Both the position numbers and the translations under genes were made by a program. DNA of 64,000 nt, taken from Bifidobacterium asteroides (GTDB taxonomy: Bacteria; Actinomycetota; Actinomycetes; Actinomycetales; Bifidobacteriaceae). The number at the start of each line of letters is the position of its first letter. Position 1 is the stretch's first letter. The notes under the pieces are model-generated. The model searched no databases. It was not told the DNA's origin and saw only the letters and a program-made list of their open reading frames with translations. Shown here in pieces: positions 19,933-28,982 of the stretch. The stretch is taken from positions 620,001 to 684,000 of the forward strand of contig NZ_CP048272.1 in NCBI RefSeq assembly GCF_019469425.1. Direction: 5' to 3'.

Positions 19933-21051
19933 ATGCCTCAGAAGATCAAAGCGTCGATTGCCTATGGAATCGGCAAGGGGTTTGCCCAGCCCGAAGAGAT
20001 CATCATTGACGATCCCATCGGCGCGGAGGTCCTGGTGGATGTGCAGGCCTCCGGCCTATGCCATTCGGATCTGCATCTGGTAGAGGATGATGACAAGTTC
20101 TTCCCCTTCCCGGCTGTGATCGGCCACGAGATCGCCGGCATCGTCGAGGCCGTGGGCCCCGAAGTGTCCGGCATCAAGGTGGGTGATCATGTGGTGGCCT
20201 CCCTGGAGCAGGTCTGCGGCCATTGCGCCAACTGCCTCAAGGGTCAGCCCCAGTCCTGCACTCAGCAGCAGGAGTGCGTGCGCGGCGAAGGCGAGAAGCC
20301 CCGTCTGTCCTTCCCTGACGGCCGGCCCATCACCCAGGCCTTCGGCACCGGCGGTTTCGCCGAGAAGGCCCTGATTCACGAGAACCAGCTGGCTGTGGTC
20401 AACAACCAGGTCAAGTGGGATGAGGCCGCCTGCATCGGCTGCGCCACCATCACCGGAGCCGGCGCGGCCATCAACACCGCCCATGTGCGTCCCGGCGACA
20501 CCGTGGCCGTCATCGGCACCGGCGGCATCGGCCTGAACATCATCTCAGGAGCCCGAATCTGCGGGGCCAAGCGGATCATCGCCATCGACCTGCTGGACAA
20601 CAAGCTGGAATTCGCCCGCAAGTTCGGCGCGACCGATGTCATCAACTCCAAGAACGAGGATCCTGTGGCCAAGGTGCGCGAGCTGACTGACGGCGGCGTG
20701 GATCAGGCCTTTGAGGCCATCGGCCTGCCCGTCACCATGAAGCAGGCTTGGGACATGCTGGGCGTGGGCGGCACCGCTTATCCGATCGGCCTGACCAAGC
20801 CGGATGCCACGGTCTCCCTGGAGATCAACCCGGCCGACCTGCTGGTCCACCAGCGCGGTTTCAAGGGCGTGTGGATGGGCTCCACCAACATCAAGCATGA
20901 CATCCCCATGTATGCGGACTTTGCTGTGGATGGACGGCTGAACATGCATGACATCGTCAGCCAGGACATCAAGCTGAGCCAGATCAATGAGGCCTACAAG
21001 CAGCTGGTCAACGGCGAAGTCATCCGTTCGGTCATCACCGAATTCGACTGA
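19933..21051 (+). CDS. Zinc-dependent alcohol dehydrogenase (class III/formaldehyde-dehydrogenase-like)
   Basis: A 372-residue medium-chain dehydrogenase. Catalytic-zinc ligands lie in SGLCHSDLH and IGHE; the structural zinc set is CGHCANCLKGQPQSC; the NAD site is VIGTGGIGLN. The layout resembles the class III and mycothiol/aryl-alcohol dehydrogenase branch, which oxidises alcohols or formaldehyde adducts. The ATG at 19933 follows AGGAGA at 19921; a longer frame upstream has no family match. A hairpin terminator lies downstream. Confidence 0.9.
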   Translation: MPQKIKASIAYGIGKGFAQPEEIIIDDPIGAEVLVDVQASGLCHSDLHLVEDDDKFFPFPAVIGHEIAGIVEAVGPEVSGIKVGDHVVASLEQVCGHCANCLKGQPQSCTQQQECVRGEGEKPRLSFPDGRPITQAFGTGGFAEKALIHENQLAVVNNQVKWDEAACIGCATITGAGAAINTAHVRPGDTVAVIGTGGIGLNIISGARICGAKRIIAIDLLDNKLEFARKFGATDVINSKNEDPVAKVRELTDGGVDQAFEAIGLPVTMKQAWDMLGVGGTAYPIGLTKPDATVSLEINPADLLVHQRGFKGVWMGSTNIKHDIPMYADFAVDGRLNMHDIVSQDIKLSQINEAYKQLVNGEVIRSVITEFD

Positions 21052-21103
21052 TCCCCTTGAAATGAACGGCATGACGGCTGAGGTTGTGCCGGATGGGGAT
21101 TCT

Positions 21104-21162
21104 AACTACAGGGGGGGGGGCTCCAGATGCGCAAGGCATCCGGAGCCCCCCCCCCTGTAGTT
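21104..21162. terminator. Long terminator hairpin with a 10-G/10-C stem
   Basis: A perfect 21-bp arm (AACTACA, ten G, CTCC) pairs with its complement at 21142-21162. A further GATGC/GCATC helix and a five-base loop lie inside. It sits between the convergent alcohol dehydrogenase and glycerate kinase genes and should stop transcription from both sides. Confidence 0.85.
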
Positions 21163-21183
21163 CTTGACTATCCGAGAACCGGC

Positions 21184-22314
21184 TCAGGACAGGAGCCTGC
21201 CGATGTTCTCGGCCACAGCGGCAAGGTTGTCGGCGGCCTTGCCTATGGCCTCCTCAAGGCTGACCGCCCCGGGGCTGATGCTGAAGATGGCGTCGATGCC
21301 CACCTTGTACAGTTCTTCGGTTCCTGCGCCCACATTCCCCGCCAGGGCGATGACCTTGCAGCCGGGGGAGGACTCCTTGACGGCCTGGGCTGTGCCCATG
21401 GGAGTCTTGCCGAACCCAGTCTGAAAGTCAATGCCGCCCTCGCCGGTGAAGCAGAGGTCGGCGCCTCGGGCCAGCTCCTTAAGGTGCGTAGTCTCTACAA
21501 CGATATTGACACCTGAGCCCATGACGGCCGGAGTGAAGGCCAAAAAGCCTGCGCCCAGGCCTCCGGCGGCGCCCGCGCCCGGCTTGGCCTCCACCTCCCG
21601 ATGCAGGTCTTTGCGAATGACGGCTGCATAGTGGGCCAGGGCCGCATCCAAGACGGCCACCATGGTCGGGTCTGCGCCCTTTTGCGGTCCGAAGACGGCC
21701 GAGGCTCCTTCGGGGCCGGTCAGGGGGTTGGTCACATCCGAGGCCAGACGAATGCGGGTGCGGGTCAGACGGGGATCCAGTCCGGAGATGTCAATCCGGT
21801 CCAGCCGGGCCAGTGCTGCTCCTCCTTGGGGCAATTCATCTCCTTCAGCATCCAGCAGCCTGGCGCCCAGGGCCTGGGCCATGCCGGCGCCGCCGTCGTT
21901 GGTGGCCGAGCCGCCAAGGCCGACGATGATCTCCTGTGCGCCCTGGTCCAGGGCCTTGCCGATCAGCTCGCCCGTGCCATAGGTGGTGGTCACCAATGGG
22001 TTGCAGGTCTGTTGATTGACGAACTGGATGCCGCTGGCTGCAGCCATCTCGATGGCCGCTGTACGGCCATCGCCCAAAATGCCGTAGCTAGCGGTGACGG
22101 GCAGGCCCAGAGGCCCGGTGGCCCGGGTCTGGATCATGCGGCCTCCGGTGGCATCGACCAGGGACTGGACCGTGCCCTCGCCGCCATCGGCCATGGGCAC
22201 AAGGACCATTTCGGCCTTCAGGGGGCTCTTTCGCAATCCGCGTTCTATAGCGTCTGCGGCCTCCTTGGCGGTCAGGCTGCCCTTGAAGGAGTCGGGTGCA
22301 ATGATGATTTTCAT
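21184..22314 (-). CDS. glxK: Glycerate kinase
   Basis: A 376-residue GarK/GlxK family kinase that phosphorylates D-glycerate. The family start MKIIIAPDSFKGSLTAKEAA and the segments MADGGEGTV, GLGGSATNDGGAGM and FTGEGGIDFQT are all present. It is the second gene of a two-gene reverse-strand operon behind the GntP-type permease (27-base gap). A CdaR-type regulator diverges from the permease, so the set forms a glycerate or sugar-diacid uptake and use module. Confidence 0.95.
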   Translation of the reverse strand: MKIIIAPDSFKGSLTAKEAADAIERGLRKSPLKAEMVLVPMADGGEGTVQSLVDATGGRMIQTRATGPLGLPVTASYGILGDGRTAAIEMAAASGIQFVNQQTCNPLVTTTYGTGELIGKALDQGAQEIIVGLGGSATNDGGAGMAQALGARLLDAEGDELPQGGAALARLDRIDISGLDPRLTRTRIRLASDVTNPLTGPEGASAVFGPQKGADPTMVAVLDAALAHYAAVIRKDLHREVEAKPGAGAAGGLGAGFLAFTPAVMGSGVNIVVETTHLKELARGADLCFTGEGGIDFQTGFGKTPMGTAQAVKESSPGCKVIALAGNVGAGTEELYKVGIDAIFSISPGAVSLEEAIGKAADNLAAVAENIGRLLS

Positions 22315-22341
22315 GGTTGTGACCTTTCCTGACTCGCGGAT

Positions 22342-23640
22342 TCAGAAGACCAGATAGACCAGCATGGCCACCAGGGTCATGGCCAGGCCGACCAGGAGCT
22401 CAAAAGGGACCACCTTCATCCGCTCGCCCAGGGTCATGTTGATGGACTTGGCGGTGACGTGGAAGTAGTTTCCATGAGGCAGCTGGTCGATGACGGTGGC
22501 GCCTGCCTGCATGGTGACGGCAGCGGCAACCCCCGAGGTGCCGAAGGCCAGGATGGACTTGCCGAAGGAGCTGCTGCCCAGGATGACGCCCGTCGAGGTG
22601 GATGCGGTGGCGGCTGCCATAAGGATGCCGGCGATGGGGGCCAGCATGGATCCGGGCACGCCCATGGCGTGGATGAGGTTGACGATCTGCTTGGGCAGGT
22701 CGGAGCTGGTGATCAGCCCGCCCAAGGCTCCGGCTCCGATCAGGATGAGGACCACATCCACCATGCGCTGCAGGCCAGCGCTGGTGTATTTGAGGATTTG
22801 GCCGCCCTGCCCCATGGCCAGCAGCCCCAGAATGGATGCCAGGGGGAGGATGTACATGGCATCCACTTGGAACCGCTCCAGCAGACCGATATGCAGGATA
22901 GAGCCCACGGGGTTGAGCAGGAGCAGGATCACTGCGGTGATCGGAGCCACCAGGGAGCATCCCAGAGAGGGCAGATCCTTGTCCTTGTTGGCTGCAGCCG
23001 TGTCCTCGCCAAGGTCGTCCATGGTGACGATCCGTCCACGATGCTGCATCATGGTGGCCAGCAGGACGGCCATGGCCAGTCCGCATAACGCCGGCACGAA
23101 GCTGCCGATCATGACTGCCGAGGGCTGCACGTGGAATCCCGAGGCCACTGCGATGGTGTTGGGATTGGGAGAGATGATGTTGCCGGCCTTGCCGCCGCCG
23201 GAAAGGGCGATCAACAGAGCCAACTTGGATATCCTGAGCCGGCTGCCCACTTCGATGGCGATGGGCGCCACGATCAGGACGGCCACGGGGATGAAGACTC
23301 CTACGGCGCAGATGATCATGGTGGCCAGTGCCAGTGAGAGGATGGCCATGCGCTCGCCCAGGCCATTCACGATGGCTCGCGCTATCCGGTCGGCAGCGCC
23401 GGACTCCATCATGACCCCTGCCAGCACTCCGGCTGCCAGGACCCGGATAATCGTGCCCATGACGCTCTGGGAGCCGGACACGACGATGTGGACGGTCTGT
23501 CCCAGGGAGGCGCCCCCGATCAGGCAGCCTATGATGGCCCCAAGCATGAGTGCATATGTGGTATTGAGCTTTTTGAGAATGAGGATGATGGCCAGGGCCA
23601 GGCCCGCCAGAGCGGCCCACCATGACAGGGTAATGTCCAT
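22342..23640 (-). CDS. GntP family gluconate/glycerate-type permease
   Basis: A 432-residue integral membrane protein with about twelve hydrophobic segments and GntP-family stretches such as SGSQSVMGTIIRVLAAGVLAG near the N-terminus and the C-terminal PHGNYFHVTAKSINM. The ATG at 23640 follows AAAGGAGCTGAT. It is the promoter-proximal gene of an operon with glxK, so glycerate or a related sugar acid is its likely substrate (inference from context). It diverges from cdaR. Confidence 0.88.
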   Translation of the reverse strand: MDITLSWWAALAGLALAIILILKKLNTTYALMLGAIIGCLIGGASLGQTVHIVVSGSQSVMGTIIRVLAAGVLAGVMMESGAADRIARAIVNGLGERMAILSLALATMIICAVGVFIPVAVLIVAPIAIEVGSRLRISKLALLIALSGGGKAGNIISPNPNTIAVASGFHVQPSAVMIGSFVPALCGLAMAVLLATMMQHRGRIVTMDDLGEDTAAANKDKDLPSLGCSLVAPITAVILLLLNPVGSILHIGLLERFQVDAMYILPLASILGLLAMGQGGQILKYTSAGLQRMVDVVLILIGAGALGGLITSSDLPKQIVNLIHAMGVPGSMLAPIAGILMAAATASTSTGVILGSSSFGKSILAFGTSGVAAAVTMQAGATVIDQLPHGNYFHVTAKSINMTLGERMKVVPFELLVGLAMTLVAMLVYLVF

Positions 23641-23839
23641 ATCAGCTCCTTTGTTCCGCGTCTTGTGCCAGGGACCATGTCCTGCATCATCGTAGATGCC
23701 GGACATGCAACGATCTCATGGTTTTACTCATTATCAGTGTGGCTCTGTCATGCTCCTTTTGCCATGGCACCCATACTCGAAAAGCGATGGATGGCCCTGG
23801 CAAAAATGGTTCATGTACCATGTTGCCGGGAGGAGAACA
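23641..23839. promoter_or_regulatory. Divergent promoter region between gntP-type permease and cdaR
   Basis: A 199-base gap between divergently transcribed genes must hold the promoters for both sides and probably the binding site of the CdaR-type regulator. I could not pick convincing -35/-10 boxes or an operator by eye. Confidence 0.45.
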
Positions 23840-25012
23840 ATGACTATAGACCCTGCGACGGCGCAGCAGATCGTCGACAAACTCAAGGATGTAATCGAGT
23901 ACAACATCAATTTCTTCGACACTGGAGGTACCATGGTCGCCAGCACTGATGCCTCGCGCATCGGCAGCTTCCATGGCGCGGCCCGTCAGGCGGTCGTGGA
24001 CCGTCAAACCGTCGCTGTGGATCGCAGGCATCCTTATCGGGGAGCTCGTGACGGGGTCAATGTTCCGGTAGTGCTCAACGACGTGGTGGTGGCGGTCATC
24101 GGCATTACCGGCCCTGTGGACAGGGTGGGTGCCCTGGGCGGGATCATCGAGCGCATGACCGAGCTCATGCTTTGCGTCAACATGGAGCAGATCGCGCGAT
24201 TCAACCGGCGGATCATGACCAGCAACCTGGTCAACCTGCTCACAATGGAACACAAGGATGACGAATTAATGAACGCTTTGGCCTTGACTCTCGACCTGGA
24301 CCTGTCCGGCCCCCGGCGGGCTCTGATCGGCCGGGCACCTGGTATCCGTCTGGAAAGGCTCAACCAGGATCGGCTCTACGAAAGGCTTTGCAAGACATGC
24401 CTGTCCTTTGACGTTCCCCTCTTTGCCGTCGGCCCCAGGGACTTTCGCATCTATGCTCCGCAGATGGAGGATGCCAAGCTTGATGATTTCGTGGCTGCTC
24501 TGCGGCAGGCCCTTGGACGGGCGGTCGGCTCCAGGGTGGTGCTGGGCGCGGGGACGGTCCAAGCGGATCCTGACCAATACTGGCATAGCTACCAGCAGGC
24601 CTGCATCGCCGCGCGCTGGGCCGGGTTCACCGGCGATGACCAGCTATATCGTTACGAGCAGATGGATGCAGGGATGCTGATCACCTCGCTGCCCGCTGAA
24701 CAGTGTCAGGCCTTTGTGGATCAGGTCTTTGCGGGCCTGGCGCCGGATCGCCTCGACCGGTTCGACAAGGTCTTTAGCGCCTACGCCCGGCACAACGGCA
24801 GCATTACTCATGCCGCCCAGGAGCTTTTCATCCATAAGAACACCATGCAGAACCGGCTGGATGCCCTGGCGAGAGAGACTGGCTACAACCCGCGCCGCCT
24901 GAGTGACTATCCCATCCTGGCTGCAGCCTTCGAGCTCCGAAAATACCTGGCCTATCAGGATATCCCCAACGACAGCGCCGAACCGGTTCAACAGCCTGAG
25001 GGGACAGACTAG
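23840..25012 (+). CDS. cdaR: CdaR/PucR family sugar-diacid transcriptional regulator
   Basis: A 390-residue protein. The N-terminal 130 residues match the sugar-diacid recognition domain (NINFFDTGGTMVASTD; VAVIGITGPVDRVGALGGIIE). The C-terminus has the PucR-type helix-turn-helix (NGSITHAAQELFIHKNTMQN). CdaR proteins activate glycerate, glucarate or galactarate genes. The divergent permease and glycerate kinase are the obvious targets. AGGAG sits five bases before the chosen ATG. It converges on the DUF4391 gene with a six-base gap. Confidence 0.9.
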   Translation: MTIDPATAQQIVDKLKDVIEYNINFFDTGGTMVASTDASRIGSFHGAARQAVVDRQTVAVDRRHPYRGARDGVNVPVVLNDVVVAVIGITGPVDRVGALGGIIERMTELMLCVNMEQIARFNRRIMTSNLVNLLTMEHKDDELMNALALTLDLDLSGPRRALIGRAPGIRLERLNQDRLYERLCKTCLSFDVPLFAVGPRDFRIYAPQMEDAKLDDFVAALRQALGRAVGSRVVLGAGTVQADPDQYWHSYQQACIAARWAGFTGDDQLYRYEQMDAGMLITSLPAEQCQAFVDQVFAGLAPDRLDRFDKVFSAYARHNGSITHAAQELFIHKNTMQNRLDALARETGYNPRRLSDYPILAAAFELRKYLAYQDIPNDSAEPVQQPEGTD

Positions 25013-25018
25013 ACCGAA

Positions 25019-25762
25019 CTAGGCCTGGTCAGATTCAGCGTACTGCTCCTCTGCCGCCCTGTCATCGGAGGAAAGCTGCTTCAGCTCGGCACGGACCTTC
25101 TGGAGCTTGGCGAAGGCCGCATTACGGTCCTGGGTGTTTCGTGCCCGTCCATGGTCTCCGGCCAGTTTTGCCTCCTGGGCCTTGAGCAGGTTGATGCGCT
25201 CGCGGACGGCGAGTCGGCGATCCAGATCCATGCCCTCTGTCTGATCCAGAGCAACCTGTGCGCACAGGCTGTCCCAGACCTGGTCCATATCCTTGCCGAC
25301 CAGGGTAAGAGTGGTCTGATCAGCAGGGCGAGGGCTGCCCAGGTAGAGCGTATGCCTGGTTTCATGACCTGCTCGGGCAGGGAGGGCCCGGCGGACGGCG
25401 GGTGTGCAGATGAGGCCCCGCTCATCATGGTGGATGGCGATGAAGACCATGCCCGAGGAGCGCATGGCGGCGATATGCTCCAGCACATCCTCCGGCACAC
25501 CTGGTGTCTTCAAACCTACGGCCAAGACCAGCACCTCATGGCAGTGCGCGCCATCCGCTGCAGGAATGGAGTCTGGTCGCAGCAGGGCCAGCATGACGAT
25601 CCTGTCGACGCTGGTGGAGAAGCGCTGGCGCAGCCTTGAGGAGACAGGAGGTCGTGTGGTGAAAGCACGCAGGGGGAGTTCGCCCTTGGCTGCTGGAATG
25701 GCACTGGTGGGCGGCAGGCCCAGGGAGAGCGCGGAGACGCCGTCATAAATTGCGATTGTCAT
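25019..25762 (-). CDS. DUF4391 domain protein
   Basis: A 247-residue protein. The order of features fits the DUF4391 family: PLRAFTTRPPVSSRLRQRF, then DRIVMLALLRPDSI, then an EVLVLAVGLKT strand and a C-terminal LVGKDMDQVWDSLCAQV helix. A charged, probably coiled-coil tail follows (about residues 180-247). DUF4391 genes are often found next to type III restriction or helicase genes, but no restriction-modification gene is nearby. Function is unknown. Confidence 0.6.
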   Translation of the reverse strand: MTIAIYDGVSALSLGLPPTSAIPAAKGELPLRAFTTRPPVSSRLRQRFSTSVDRIVMLALLRPDSIPAADGAHCHEVLVLAVGLKTPGVPEDVLEHIAAMRSSGMVFIAIHHDERGLICTPAVRRALPARAGHETRHTLYLGSPRPADQTTLTLVGKDMDQVWDSLCAQVALDQTEGMDLDRRLAVRERINLLKAQEAKLAGDHGRARNTQDRNAAFAKLQKVRAELKQLSSDDRAAEEQYAESDQA

Positions 25763-26017
25763 CCTTGGCCTTTCTGTCGCTGTTTATGTCATTCTACCGG
25801 CAGAAGCGAGTCCTGGGGTGTGAGTGTCCGCTTGAAGGCAATGTGCAAACTTGGGAAACCGGACGCTAGGAACTCAACCCGAGCTTTTGCACCCTGTCGG
25901 CCCAGCGCGGCCGCGTGCCCGGTCCATCCGATCGCTGGCTATTATTGGAGAAGAAAGGTGGGCATCGATGGCGCAAGGCCCCCGGTGTCTGCACCGCCAT
26001 TTACAGAGGAGTGATTC

Positions 26018-26221
26018 ATGGACGAGAAGACCCTGGTAGAGAAGCTGAGCAACCTGGAGACCATCGACCAGCTGGTGGATCTGGCCAAGCAGATCGGCAA
26101 GCCCCTGACCTACAACGACGCGGACCAGCTCTTCGGCAGAATCAACCAGTGCAAGAATGATGTCGCGGAGCTGGACGGCGACACCATCGCCAAGCTGGCC
26201 AAGCAGGTCTTCGGCATCTGA
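26018..26221 (+). CDS. Small acidic helical protein of unknown function
   Basis: 67 residues, with a good AGAGGAG ribosome site before the ATG. It is predicted mostly helical and acidic. The pattern LETIDQLVDLAKQIGKPLTYNDADQLF recalls the repeat ELxxLAKxxGxxLTxExA seen in Nif11-type and similar small helical leader domains, but it has no obvious core peptide and the resemblance is weak. A terminator follows at once, so it is monocistronic. Confidence 0.7.
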   Translation: MDEKTLVEKLSNLETIDQLVDLAKQIGKPLTYNDADQLFGRINQCKNDVAELDGDTIAKLAKQVFGI

Positions 26222-26237
26222 GGCATCCGAGCCCATA

Positions 26238-26270
26238 GGGGGCGGGCCTGAATTCGGTCCGCCCCCTTTT
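26238..26270. terminator. Bidirectional terminator after the 67-residue gene
   Basis: GGGGGCGGGCC at 26238-26248 pairs with GGTCCGCCCCC at 26256-26266 (one G-T wobble), followed by TTTT. It abuts the stop codon of the converging sugar porter. Confidence 0.85.
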
Positions 26271-27667
26271 CATGCCCGGTTTCGGGCTTCCTGCTCGATT
26301 TGGGCCAGACCCTTTCCCCTGGTTTCGGGCACCATTGCCCATGCGAATGCCAGGGCGCACACATTGATCAGGGCGAAAAGCAGGTAGGTGCCGGTACCGC
26401 CAAGCCGGGCCAGCAGCGTGGGGAAAACCAGAGAAAGTCCAAAGTTGGTCAGATTCATGGCTACGTTGGCGTAGCCCATGCCCCTGCTCTTCACCTGCTG
26501 GGGGAAGATTTCGGACAGGAGCAGCCAGGTGACCGGCGCCACCAGACCCTGGACGAAGACCACATAGATCATCATCATGCCGATCATGATCCAAGCGGCC
26601 GTTCGCGATCCGTTGCCGGGGGCATCGACGAATCGGTAGCAGATTCCTATGGCGGCCAGGAAGACGATGGTGCCTGCGAGTCCTGCGGCCAGAATGACGC
26701 GGCGGTCGAACCGGTCAATCAGCCCCAGCCCTCCGATGGTGGCCGCTATGGCGGAGACCAGGATGACGGGCACAGTGGCGACCATGGACAGGGAGGGGTC
26801 GAAGCCAAGGGTATCGGTGAAGATGGTCGGCGCGTAGTAGTTGACGATATTCAGCCCTGTCAGCTGGTTGATCATGGCCACGCCGATGCCCACGATCAGC
26901 ACCCGCCGGAGCCAGGGGGCCTTGAAGCTGGCGGTCGTCGCACTCTTGGGCTGTGAAAGCTCCTGCATGGTCTCCCGGGCTTCTTTTTCGTCGCGTGTAG
27001 CCTCAAGGAAGGCCGCCGCCTGGTCCTCCTCTCCTCGGCGGATCAGATGGGCCGGGCTGTCATGAAGGAAGCATGCCAGCAAAGCCAGCAGGGCGGCCGG
27101 TGGCACTACTGCCCAGAGCATGGTCCGCCAGCCGGCGCCCATCTGGTTCATGATGGCGTTGACGCTGACCGCCAGCAGCTGCCAGACCACAATCATGACC
27201 GAGTTGACCGAAACCACTCGTCCGCGTTCAACCGTGCCGACCATATCGGCCAGGTAGATGGGCACAATGGTCGAGGTCATGCCGATGCCGGCCCCGATGA
27301 CCAATCTCCCCAGCTCCAGCAGGGGCAGGCTGGGGGCCAAGGCGCTCAGCAGAGCTCCGGGGATGGCCAGCAGGGCACCGGCCAGGATGATGTGTCTGGG
27401 GCCGAAGCGGTCGTTGAGCCTGCCTGCCAGGTAGGATCCCAGCGCCGCCCCTATCAACAAAGCGGAGGTGACCATGCCTTGTTCGCCGGCCGTCAGGTGT
27501 CCGTCCGGCCCCGAGCCTAGGTTCATGCCGACCAGCGCCCCGGAGATGACGGTCAGGGTGTAGCCGTAGAGACCTCCGGCCAGCACGCCTAGCGAGGCCA
27601 TCAGCTGCAGGTTGCGTCGGCGTCCTTGGAGCGTGGTTGCGGATGTCTTCGTTTCCCTCGGAGCCAT
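26270..27667 (-). CDS. MFS sugar porter
   Basis: A 465-residue transporter with twelve membrane segments and sugar-porter signatures: GGLYGYTLTVISGAL in helix 1, GRLNDRFGPRH in loop 2-3, an R-G-R run after helix 6, NQLTGLNIVNYYAP in helix 7, and PETRGKGL after helix 12. These fit the xylose/arabinose/galactose proton symporter family. The exact sugar is unknown. AAGGGG precedes the start. A divergent nucleoside hydrolase lies about 300 bases away. Confidence 0.92.
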   Translation of the reverse strand: MAPRETKTSATTLQGRRRNLQLMASLGVLAGGLYGYTLTVISGALVGMNLGSGPDGHLTAGEQGMVTSALLIGAALGSYLAGRLNDRFGPRHIILAGALLAIPGALLSALAPSLPLLELGRLVIGAGIGMTSTIVPIYLADMVGTVERGRVVSVNSVMIVVWQLLAVSVNAIMNQMGAGWRTMLWAVVPPAALLALLACFLHDSPAHLIRRGEEDQAAAFLEATRDEKEARETMQELSQPKSATTASFKAPWLRRVLIVGIGVAMINQLTGLNIVNYYAPTIFTDTLGFDPSLSMVATVPVILVSAIAATIGGLGLIDRFDRRVILAAGLAGTIVFLAAIGICYRFVDAPGNGSRTAAWIMIGMMMIYVVFVQGLVAPVTWLLLSEIFPQQVKSRGMGYANVAMNLTNFGLSLVFPTLLARLGGTGTYLLFALINVCALAFAWAMVPETRGKGLAQIEQEARNRA

Positions 27668-27974
27668 GGGTACCCCTTTCGCCAGCTCATCCGGGCAGAA
27701 TCAGAGTCATCATAGGCACCTGGGGGAGCGGCCCGTGCGTCTGGCTTGTCATTGTGGACAGTGCAATCATCCGGAAAACCAGATGCCGGACTCGCTGTCT
27801 AGGCCCTGGTTGCCGAAAACATGAACATCTGAGGATATTGTCCATGACTTGCTCCTGTCATGAGCGGCGAAACAGCCCGGTCCCACCTATGATAAACTCG
27901 TATGCGCGCCAAGAACGTCGTGGGTGCTTACGGCCATGGTTCTATACAGCCATGGCGATGAAAGGAAGCATTGT
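27668..27974. other. Divergent intergenic region
   Basis: Between the reverse-strand sugar porter and the forward nucleoside hydrolase. It must hold both promoters. TATGATAAA near 27889 could be a -10 element for the forward side. No gene was seen. Confidence 0.35.
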
Positions 27975-28931
27975 ATGCGCAAGCTGATTCTCGATCTGGA
28001 CACTGGTGTCGACGACACTCTAGCCATTTCCTACGCCCTGGGCAGCCCCGAAGTTGAGTTGATCGGCATAACGGGCACCTATGGCAACGTTCTGCTGGAG
28101 CAGGGCATCCGGAATGATCTGGCCATCACCGACCTGCTGGGACACCCCGAGGTCAAGGTCTATCCGGGTCTGCCCCACGCCTCCAAAGCCGACTCCTTCA
28201 AGGTGCTGCCTGTCTCCGTCTTCATTCACGGCGAGAACGGCATCGGCGACGCGGTCATCCCGGACTCGCACCGCAAGGCGGAGACGCAGTCGGCTGTAGA
28301 CTTTATCATCGATTCAGTCAACACCTATGGCAAGGACCTGGTCTACGTGCCCACAGGCCCCATGACCAACATCGCCGCCGCCCTGGCGAAGGAGCCCGAT
28401 ATAGCCCAGCGCATCGGCTCCATTGTGCTTATGGGCGGTGCTCTGACCGTGCCGGGGAATGTGGATGCCTGGCAGGAGGCCAACATCTCCCAGGATCCGG
28501 ACGCGGCAGATGCGCTCTTCCGCTCCGGCGCGCCCGTGACCATGGTCGGTCTGGACGTGACCCTGCAGACTCTGCTCACCTACAAGGAGACCGCCCGCTG
28601 GCGGCAACTGGGCACTGCGGCAGGCACCTTCCTGGCGGATATGACCGACTTCTATATCAAGGCCTATGAGACCACCTCGCCCCACCTGGGAGGCTGTGGC
28701 CTGCACGATCCGCTGGCCGTGGGCGTGGCCGTGGATCCGACCCTGGTCACCACCCTGCCTATGAATATGAAGGTCGAGACCGAAGGGGCCACGCGCGGAC
28801 GCACCATCGGGGACGAGCAGCGGCTCAATGATCCGCACAAGACCATGCGTGTGGCCGTCGGCGTAGATGTGCCCCGCTTCCTGAACGAGTTCATGACCCG
28901 CATCACCAGTCTGGCCTCCCAGACCGAGTGA
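27975..28931 (+). CDS. Nucleoside hydrolase (IUNH family)
   Basis: 318 residues starting MRKLILDLDTGVDDTLAI, the Asp cluster (DxDxGxDD) that binds Ca2+ and ribose. VPTGPMTNIA and MGGA motifs and a late HDPLAVG motif complete the active site. It hydrolyses the N-glycosidic bond of nucleosides to base and ribose. The ATG at 27975 follows AAAGGAAG. An MFS transporter starts 51 bases downstream, probably supplying nucleosides. Confidence 0.94.
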   Translation: MRKLILDLDTGVDDTLAISYALGSPEVELIGITGTYGNVLLEQGIRNDLAITDLLGHPEVKVYPGLPHASKADSFKVLPVSVFIHGENGIGDAVIPDSHRKAETQSAVDFIIDSVNTYGKDLVYVPTGPMTNIAAALAKEPDIAQRIGSIVLMGGALTVPGNVDAWQEANISQDPDAADALFRSGAPVTMVGLDVTLQTLLTYKETARWRQLGTAAGTFLADMTDFYIKAYETTSPHLGGCGLHDPLAVGVAVDPTLVTTLPMNMKVETEGATRGRTIGDEQRLNDPHKTMRVAVGVDVPRFLNEFMTRITSLASQTE

Positions 28932-28982
28932 TGTCCGCCATCCCCGGCAAGTTCACGCAAGAGAAAGAGTATTGAAGACATC

